NCBI GenBank assembly: GCA_030770545.1
Contig: JAUCMP010000026.1
Location: forward strand, 1,220,501-1,284,500
Length of the DNA stretch: 64,000 nucleotides
Source: Macropodus opercularis
Taxonomy: Eukaryota > Chordata > Actinopteri > Anabantiformes > Osphronemidae
Direction of reading: 5' to 3'
Shown: positions 56,801-64,000 of the stretch, one piece after another
Layout of the letters: each line of letters opens with the position of its first letter
Position numbering within the stretch: the first letter of the stretch is position 1
Notes under the pieces: generated by a model
The model's database searches: none
What the model saw: the letters and a program-made list of their open reading frames with translations, nothing else
What the model was told of the DNA's origin: nothing
Program-made: the position numbers and the translations under genes

Positions 56801-59800
56801 ATATGACGCATGCACACGTTGGACTATAAAACACAATCTATATGATCTTTACGCCATATTGTGCGTACATGCTTCCAGTGCAGAGGGATGATAATGAAGT
56901 GAACTTGTGTTAATGTGGCCCCGTACACGTCATTTTTTGTAACATATTCTAGAGGAAACCACCAACGTAACAGCCAGGAGCCACAGAACGGCTGTGTTGG
57001 AAACACAATCCATGCAGTTGTGGCACAGTGAAAGAATAAAACCTTTAAATATATGCGTCAACCACATATCAGAACTTACAATCGTAGTCAGACCAGAGTT
57101 CAAGGCGACATGGGGACTAAAAATACATGTGAGTGTTACATCCCAAGTCAGACAAAGGTCAGAGTTTTATCTGGTGTTGTACACGAGCAGGTCAGCAGCT
57201 GAGGGATCGCTTTGTCCCCTCGGTGAGGAGGCCTGTGCAGGCAGAGGGTTTGGGATGTGTTGCTGTATTCAGGAGGGGAAAAAAGGACTTGTTGTGAGAG
57301 TAAGCAGAGGAGGGCGATAAAGACACTAAATCTGCCTTATCTCCGTCCTTCACTCCAAAGTCAGGGTCTGTTATCGCCCGCTCTGGCAAACACGTGGAGG
57401 CCAAGTGTCGTAAATTACTCCAACATCTGCTCTTTACCGACACGACTCAGGATCCTCCTCAGCTTCACAGCTCAAAGCTCAGCGCTTCATCTTCTTAAGT
57501 ACCCAACACTAGAAAACGACAGAGCCTGCAACACAGGGCTTAACCAGGTCCTTGAGCAGATAAACGCTGCCCTGCAGCTGCATCACTGTCCACATTTTGC
57601 CACTGCAGCACTGATGCCTTTGTTCCACCGACAAACTCGCCTACAAATTGATCACATTCCCCTCGAGTGTCCGTTATGCAAGAACTTGCTCCAGTGTTTT
57701 TATCTTGCCGTGCAGACAACGGGACTGGACGGTTGCTCTGTTGGCTTCTACAGAACAAACAATAGAGAGCTGCTCCTCCAGAGTGAACAGCAGGACATGA
57801 AGCACATAACAGGCAGTGGACTGTTAAAACTAGATTCCAGCATGAATGTTATCCCAGTGATGTGAGACACTGGCATCAGTTTGATCTACTTTAACAGAAG
57901 GTGGACTGTGAGAGATACTTCACCAATTTGATCCATGTCAGGCAGCAAAAGAAAGCGTGTATTCAAAGAAGTCAACAGGCTGAAATTCAGAAAGCTGCTC
58001 TCTGACCGTCAGCGGAGCCAACTGCTCATTAACGGTTAATGATGGAGCTGCAGACGACTTGTGATCCTGTGTCAGGCGCCGGACGCGTCTGTTGGACACA
58101 CGGCGACCAAGTCTGCTCTGTAAGCAGCAGGATCACGGCTTTGGCTCTGAATCCACCAGTTTCACACGGTCAGCGGAGCAAAGCAGCAAAGGCCACGTGG
58201 TGAAGGAAGCGCTGCTTTAGTCTGCTCCTCCTCCACTGGCCCCTGTAGAGCAGAGCTGGGTGACCTCAATAACTACAAAGAATAAGCCTATAAATGTAGT
58301 ATTTTTTTTTTATTTTTAGTATATCTGGGTGACTTCTGCTGTGTCTGGGCTGCAGCAGATCTAAGGGTTTCCTATTGCAAAGTTTGTCAAGCCACACTTG
58401 TCTTTAGTGACTTGGCGTAAAAATGCTGCAATGCCAGGTGTCCATGATTCCCCAGACTCACTTTACACACACAGGCATGTCCTCAACGCAAAGCGTGGAA
58501 TGGACCAGCAAGCAAAAGAACGAGAACGACAGGTTCAGGGCGAGGACACCAGGCTGGAGGCATTTCAGCCGAAACAAAGAACAGATGAGCCGAACTGCTC
58601 CGCGTCTCCGAGGACTGTTTTAGCACAAGCTAAGCGTTGAAACTGTAGATTAGTGACCGAGCAACAACCATTTTCATAGTGGGCAGGAAATGGATGCGAC
58701 ACCAAATGGCTTCCACGTTAAACCAGCAGCTTCTACTAATGAGGCTGATGCACGTGTCCGTTCCTGGGTCGGACTGACACACATGAATTGACTATGACTG
58801 TAGATTAACCAGCTGGAGGCAGATACAGTGATTCCAATCAGCTCCACCTTTAGCTGATGCAGCAGCGGTTCTGTTTACACATTAACAGAATCTCTGACGC
58901 TTGTGTTTTGTTCCTTTTCAGTAACAATAATATTTTTAGGTTTTCAGTGCAAGTTCAAATCAAAAAGTTTGGTTGGAGCAGTAACTTGATGGTTCTGAAA
59001 CTAGGGGACGGTCAGAACAAGCGAGTCTCACCTGAGGCTGGAACCTTTATAAAAACAAAGAGTAAACAGCAAACGTTGTCGCACACAAGAGGAAGTTTCT
59101 CTTTCACTGGCTTAAGTGAGGAGGAAGTGCGTCCTGCTCACTTCTCCATTGCGCTGGTCACATTATTAGGAACCTCTGCGGTTCCAACCACCCTGACGCG
59201 TCACTTTACCTGCCACCGGCCGTAGGTCATGAAGAACAGGGCGAAGGGGATGGCCGTGCCCGACATGGCGTGGGTGGACGGCATGCTGTACTCGGAGTTG
59301 TAGAACATCTCCACTTTGACCACAGGTGGTGAAGCGGGTCGGGACCAGCCGAGCACGTCCTTCGTGCACTGGCCCAGATACATGACCCAGACCCAGACCA
59401 TGATCAGCCTCCTGCCCACGAAGGCGTCCACGTTCCAGATGACGGAGGGGAAGAAGGTGATGTAGAAGAACTCGTTGCCCAGCTCGGTTCCGAATGTGAA
59501 CAGGTAGTAGAGGATCCGGTTCTCGATCTGAAACTCCTGCCCGGCATCGCCGGTGAGGGAGTTCTTACGCAGGGGCTTCAGCGTGCTGCTCCGCGGGGAA
59601 GCCGGGGCTTCGCCGCCCTCCTCCGGCTCCCCCTCGGCTGTAGACCCGTTGCTCCCTGCGCCCAACGTCTCTCCCCCGGCGGAAACCACGGCCCCATTCT
59701 GGGGCGCATTCCCCCCTTCCTTCCCGGCGCGCTTCTCGGTGGTCCTCTTCCGAAGCCCATGCTCCTTCTCTCCCTCGCCAGCGCCCCCAGCCCAGGCTTC

Positions 59801-60010
59801 AGCCCAGGCTTCACCCTCCGGCTCCCCGGCGATGAGACGACCACATGCCCCGTTGTTGTGCGAGTGAGCCCGGTCCGCTTCCTCGCTGCTGCCTTTGGCG
59901 GAGCTTCTGGAGAACGTCCCGCGAACCCCACACATTTGCTGAAAGCGGGAGACGAGGTGAGGGTCCTGGAGGCGGTGGAACAGCTCCACAAAACGGTTCC
60001 TGTTCTCCAT
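50329..60010 (-). CDS. sgpp1: Sphingosine-1-phosphate phosphatase 1
   Basis: The enzyme removes phosphate from sphingosine-1-phosphate and dihydro-S1P in the endoplasmic reticulum membrane, feeding sphingosine back to ceramide synthesis. Three coding exons on the minus strand join in frame: 59210-60010, 54122-54211 and 50329-50880, giving 480 aa (human 441). The PAP2-superfamily motifs are all present: KDVLGWSRP (motif 1), YSMPSTHAM (motif 2), and SRIYMGMHSVLD (motif 3), with the motif 3 aspartate coded across the exon 2/3 junction. Multiple hydrophobic segments follow, ending FRHMQLS. The start MENRNRFVELFHRLQDPHL resembles the human N-terminus. Residues about 35-150 are a Gly/Glu/Pro/Ala-rich, poorly conserved segment that accounts for the extra length. 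Introns are about 5.0 and 3.2 kb. Confidence 0.96.
50881..54121. other. sgpp1 intron 2
   Basis: No nested gene was recognised. Short open frames on both strands show no domain. Confidence 0.55.
54122..54211 (-). CDS. sgpp1: sgpp1 exon 2
   Basis: A 90-nt exon (30 codons) between acceptor CCCACAG and donor CTG|GTAAGT. It codes a transmembrane segment (FALGFSLALSWCLLVCV) and most of PAP2 motif 3 with its catalytic histidine (SRIYMGMHSVL). Confidence 0.95.
54212..59209. other. sgpp1 intron 1
   Basis: No nested gene was recognised. The longest frame, 202 codons at 57257-57865 on the plus strand, has no domain I can name and no clear promoter, so I do not call it a gene. Confidence 0.55.
59210..60010 (-). 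CDS. sgpp1: sgpp1 exon 1
   Basis: Codes residues 1-267, ending GRWQ at a CAG|GTAAAG donor. It contains the family N-terminal block (RLQDPHLVSRFQQMCGVRG), the low-complexity insert, the first two transmembrane segments (FFYITFFPSVIWNVDAF; IMVWVWVMYLGQ) and PAP2 motifs 1 and 2. The ATG at 60010 is the first in frame after the GC-rich leader. Confidence 0.95.
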
Positions 60011-60300
60011 GTTTAAGCCGGGTTACGACTCCGGCTCCGCCGACTCGAGCTGCCCGGACTCCCCTCTCTGGACGCTAGCTGCCCGGCTAACGTTAGCTAG
60101 CTAGCGCGTGCATCACGGCTCAACCGCGAACTGCTGTTGAAGTCAAGCAACTTATCGCGGCGAGTTGTGGTTTTTTAAGGTTCGCCCGTCGTCAGCTACA
60201 CAGTAACGGACGAACCGAACTGCGCCGTAGCCGTTCGACGCGGTCCCGATACGTTCACTGACCCGCTATCTGTCTTAAAATGACAGCTCTGCGGAGGGGG
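60011..60300 (-). promoter_or_regulatory. sgpp1: sgpp1 5' UTR and CpG-rich promoter region
   Basis: A CpG-rich stretch lies directly upstream of the sgpp1 ATG on the minus strand. It contains TAACGTTAGCTAGC (60088-60101). No TATA box was seen, in keeping with a CpG-type promoter. The start site is not resolved. Confidence 0.45.
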
Positions 60301-60593
60301 TCACGGGAGCGCGCCTTTCCTGGTGCCTTCCAGTGCTGTCGGAAATCCGTGCATTGTGTGTCCAGACACCACGTTTGGGTCGGATTGAAGTTGTTCCTCA
60401 TTTGTTTGGACCGTTTGTTTCCGCTCAAAGTGCTGAGAATCAGATTTAGCAGATTCACCCGCATCAGCTTTAAACTGAGAGTAAACCTCCAGACGTCATG
60501 ACGTTTATTTCTAACATAAATACATAAAAGGTGGACATAGACACAATAAAATGAACAATGAGGAAAGAGGCGTTTGTTCATCTATATACATAT

Positions 60594-60599
60594 TTTATT
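60594..60599 (-). terminator. Candidate poly(A) signal, SERTA-domain gene
   Basis: AATAAA on the minus strand about 1.1 kb past the stop at 61738, in AT-rich sequence. It would leave a 3' UTR ending shortly before the sgpp1 promoter. Confidence 0.35.
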
Positions 60600-61234
60600 T
60601 GATAATCAACCACTTGAAAAAAAATGAAATGTCCATGTTTCAAAATAGTTTCTTTTAAATATGGAATAGAATTTGCATTTTCATCAAAATATAAATTCTT
60701 GTTTTAAAATATTCGGCTTCTCTTCAATCGTTGCCTTTACTTCTTGTTTGTTTGTAGTGATGTTAGATTTCCAAACGTTTACACAGAGACTGAATAGTCA
60801 AAACACAGAAAGAGACACTGAAAAGGATGAATCATTAATTACATCATCATACAACAGTTTAGCTTCATAAAGCAGCTTTGTGCCACATTAACAAAATATC
60901 TTCTCACAATTTTGCAAAACTGCAGAGGCCATTACAGTAAAAAAGCTTCCCAGTGTTTGTGAAAAATTGGTATATTTGCACTGAAAGCCACCACAATACC
61001 CTGCATCAGATGAGAACAGACGGTAGGAAATATGCAATAAAACAGCTTTAATTAAAAAACACTAACCAGTTAACAAAATAATATTTGGCATTGAGAAAAG
61101 CATTGGCTGCGTCTCCAGCAGCACTTATTTAAAAATGGAAATACATCTACACCGTTTCCACCGTTTAAACGCTTGTGGGGCTGATGGGTCTAAACACAGC
61201 CTCGAAGGCCTCAAGAGGAAGATGGAGCGTTTTT

Positions 61235-61248
61235 CCAGCAGAGGGCAG
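61235..61248 (+). promoter_or_regulatory. CTCF-like motif in the SERTA gene 3' UTR
   Basis: CCAGCAGAGGGCAG matches the CTCF core; noncoding context. Confidence 0.4.
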
Positions 61249-61737
61249 TAGAACGATGCAACACTGGGATCGCGTGGAATGAACACAACACATCAATTAC
61301 AGAGAGGAACAGTCTTCGCACAGATAGATGCACCTCAGTGACAGGGCTCATCAGAAACCTCACGATAGCATAACACGTCAAACGCAGCCTGCAGCCTGTA
61401 AATCCCTGAACGCGCTCACGGTTCACATGAGCAACAGTAGCAACATCACAGCAACAGCAAAGAAAAACATTCCTGTCTGCTCGGTTCTCACATTTGCACG
61501 AATACACGATTGGCAGTGACGCTGCAGCGCTTTGACATCAGAGACCCTGTCGATCCTGAGAGAGAAGGCTCAGGATTAAATCACTGCTTCCTAGCAAGGA
61601 GACGAGAGGAGGCGAACAGAGCCTACGACTCTCCCCTCGGGGTTTTAGGGGTAAACTGGAGCGAAACAGCCGCAGGTTTCCTCCTGCACATGGTGGTTTG
61701 CATTTCCCAGCTTAAAGGTGGCGGCGAGGTGTGGGCC

Positions 61738-62410
61738 TCAGCCGTTGTCGTCCAGGTTGTAGAGCAGGACCTGGTGGCTGGGAGCGAATCCCTGGCAGGG
61801 TCCCAGGTTGTACAGGCAACCGGCTGAGGGGTAGCAGGGCACCAGCCGGTAGTGCTGCAGCTCCTTCAGGCCAAACGCCGGAGAACAGCAGTCCGCCACC
61901 AGCACCTTCACCCTCTTCCTGTCCGGGTACATCAGCCTGTGCTGCCCCCTCTCCACAGGATCCTCTTCCTCTTCGTCTTCTTCCTCTTCCTCAGCCTCCA
62001 GATCCTCCTCCTCATGGTGAATCTTCCTCAGCAGGTTGTTGATGAGGACAGAGCGCCGCAGGTAGGCCTCCGGGTCTTCCAGGAACCTCAGCTTCTCCAG
62101 GGACAGCTTCAGGATGCAGCTCCGGTCCTCCTGCAGTATCAGGTGCTGCCGGTTTGGAAAACACAAAATAACCTTGAAGAACAGACAGTAAACGCTTCAT
62201 GCAGAAAACAGTCCCTGAAAAGTTGAACAAATTCAGCCTTCAAGGAACTAAGCTGACCCTGAGCTAAAGCCAAAAAAGGACACGTTCATACTTTTTGAAA
62301 ATATCCACGCAGGCCTCCATGTAAATCCTCCTCCTCCGCATATTTCCTCTTGAAGTAAGCAACTTTCGACGTCGTTAAATGGTTTGGTCTCTCTCGCAGG
62401 GAAGCGGCAG
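61738..62410 (-). CDS. SERTA-domain protein, SERTAD4-like (3' exons only)
   Basis: Two minus-strand exons join in phase 0: 62292-62410 (donor AAA|GTATGA) and 61738-62145 (acceptor CCGGCAG). The first codes LTTSKVAYFKRKYAEEEDLH, which matches the SERTAD4 block ending YFKRKYVEEEDFH. The second starts HLILQEDRS and contains the SERTA motif (ILKLSLEKLRFLEDPEAYLR, then RSVLINNLLRKIH). A run of about 20 acidic residues follows, then a Cys/Pro/Tyr-containing tail ending YNLDDNG. SERTA proteins bind transcription and cell-cycle regulators; the specific role of SERTAD4 is little known. The tail is much shorter than the human SERTAD4 C-terminus, so this could be a divergent paralogue. The N-terminal exon and start codon were not established. 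Confidence 0.75.
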
Positions 62411-62540
62411 CTGGAGGACGGATGACAGGTTAAGGTACAGAACTAACGGCTGTTGCATAAGCTGGTGGTTCCAGGAGCCATCTCGACTATTGCTGGTGTA
62501 TGTGCTCTGTTACTCTGTGAGCTGCTTCAGCGGTGATTAC

Positions 62541-62625
62541 CTGCTGACGGTCCACAGCCAGCACTCAGCTCTGGGGGAATCAGTGCGTCTGAGCTGGACG
62601 GAGCCTCCGCATCGCTCTGGGGCCG
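62541..62625 (-). CDS. Possible upstream exon of the SERTA-domain gene
   Basis: Between acceptor CCCTGCAG and donor CAG|GTAATC an 85-nt stretch joins in frame to the exon at 62292-62410, reading RPQSDAEAPSSSDALIPPEL onward. There is no ATG in it, so at least one more exon would be needed. The evidence is splice sites and frame only; no similarity was recognised. Confidence 0.3.
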
Positions 62626-63146
62626 CTGCAGGGAGACGCAGGGGAGAGGAGTGAAGAGGAGCCAGAGAACAGCCAAACACGGATGCAGAAGCAGCGCGAA
62701 GGGCCGAGAAACGATCTATGATCATGTTAAAGCCCCAGTGTTGGTCACCAGAGGTAAAAGGCAGAGCAGCTGATCTACGAGCTGCTTTGTGTCACATACA
62801 CGACCCTCCTCTGCACAAAGTTCAGGTCAAACACTATAGATGCACATTTTATTCTATCCATTAATGTTACATGATCTCTGTCGTCTTCTCAGGCTTTTAA
62901 ATATTTACTGTAAAGTCAGTAAACGAGCAGAAGAGGATCGAGGGGACGTGTGTGTAACTGAGAGTGTGTGGGAGTAATTCTTTAAAATGCCGTAAATCCA
63001 TCCCAAACTCGTTACAAAACGTTCAGGACGACTCCCCTGAAGCTGCTGCAGTGACTCACTCAGGCTTTAACATCCAACTGCAGCTCTCTCATCAGTGGGA
63101 GAATAAAGACAGACGGGTGTGAGAGAGAGGCTGCGTGGGAAGAGAG

Positions 63147-63205
<59 letters not shown>

Positions 63206-64000
63206 TGAACACTTGCTGCATCTCTTTTGAGGTGTTTTCAGTTTGTTAAGGTGGAGTCTGCACAGACGCGTGAAGGGTTGAAGCTGATTTTTTTTAACTC
63301 AGCCGATTCACGTTCAGGAAACCGTAAAACCTTGTTTAGAACATAAAACCAACGTTTCCTTCATTTTGCGAGCAGGCGTTTTTTTGGTGGTTGTCCATGT
63401 TTGTAGCCATGTGTTGCTTCCTGTTTGTATTTATTTATAGTAATTTAACCCACTTTAAACACATAACGCCCTGTTTTCTTTTTAGTATTTATGCAGTGTT
63501 GAACTTCAGATCATCGTTTAAATCCACTGATCCTCCTCATGAATCGCGAGTGGCCGCTGGTTAATTTCTAACCTACAACCAACAAAACCCGTTAATGTCC
63601 TTCGAAGCCTTTTACCTTTATTTGGTTGCGTCCAGCAGCAGATGAGTGAATCCACTCGTCGCGATCTTCAGCGTCCTCACACCGTGAGCGGCTCCAGTTC
63701 GGCCTGAAGTGCGAGTCTCCGCCGGTCGGTTCCCGCTCAGACACCTCGACGGCTCCGGCTCCTCGGGGGTGAGACGCTCACAGCTCCGCAGCCTCCTGAA
63801 ATATCCCGTTCACGGCAACAAGAGACAACGCACTCCGCTGCACCCGCGCCCTGATTGGTCCTCGCGGAGGCAGAGGCTACCTGTTGCTAGGAGACCGAGT
63901 AGCTCCGATGACGCGGTAGCATCTCTCCTTAACTTCCTGCATGAAGCGCTGCGCGTTTCCGTCGTTTTTCATCGCAGAACAAGGAGGAGTGAAGGTTTGT
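62626..64000. other. 5' region of the SERTA-domain gene and window end
   Basis: No coding exon was recognised. The stretch ends in a GC-rich segment (about 63650-63960) with an inverted CCAAT box (ATTGG near 63852), which is a candidate promoter for the minus-strand SERTA gene. Another gene could start on the plus strand at the window edge, but nothing supports it directly. Confidence 0.4.
63151..63204 (+). repeat. (TG)27 microsatellite
   Basis: An uninterrupted dinucleotide run of 54 bp, preceded by a short (GA)n run. Confidence 0.97.

Overview
The window is vertebrate nuclear DNA, almost certainly from a ray-finned (probably percomorph) fish. Coding exons are separated by GT-AG introns, there are poly(A) signals, Tc1/mariner debris and (TG)n repeats, and the gene products are clear orthologues of vertebrate proteins. 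The large genes all read on the minus strand and keep the order ppp2r5e - wdr89 - sgpp1, which is also the order on human chromosome 14q23. A SERTA-domain gene most like SERTAD4 lies beyond sgpp1.

Region 1 (1-2.9 kb) has no recognisable gene: a purine-rich tract and an AT-rich stretch. Region 2 (2.9-12.1 kb) is a plus-strand tandem cluster of TRIM E3 ubiquitin-ligase-like genes. Two are truncated RING plus B-box copies (171 aa, identical to each other, 1,358 bp apart). Two are full RING/B-box/coiled-coil/PRY-SPRY copies (462 and 459 aa, 4,336 bp apart) that match everywhere except in the SPRY domain. Each has a short 5' UTR intron and a perfect NF-kB-type motif just upstream of it. The spacer between the full genes holds a decayed Tc1-like transposase, and the truncated copies appear to end in sequence taken from that spacer.

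Region 3 (14.6-43.6 kb) is ppp2r5e, the B56-epsilon regulatory subunit of PP2A. All 13 coding exons could be placed at splice-site resolution (1,404 nt, 467 aa, the same length as the human protein). There is an intron of about 18 kb between coding exons 1 and 2, and a probable noncoding first exon in a CpG-rich promoter near 43.1-43.6 kb. The long intron holds a 5.1-kb tandem array at 31.1-36.2 kb: three units of about 1.6-1.75 kb, each with three antisense tRNA-like segments, ending in a cluster of perfect palindromes. This array is the most unusual object in the window.

Region 4 (45.2-46.3 kb) is the intronless WD-repeat gene wdr89. Region 5 (50.3-60.0 kb) is sgpp1, sphingosine-1-phosphate phosphatase 1, in three coding exons with the complete PAP2 phosphatase motifs. 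Region 6 (61.7-62.6 kb, perhaps to 63.8 kb) is the SERTA-domain gene, for which only the 3' exons are certain.

The conserved genes act in separate processes (PP2A targeting, an uncharacterised WD scaffold, sphingolipid signalling, transcriptional co-regulation). Their linkage is ancestral synteny, not an operon. The TRIM cluster looks like a fast-changing immune-type locus next to this stable block.
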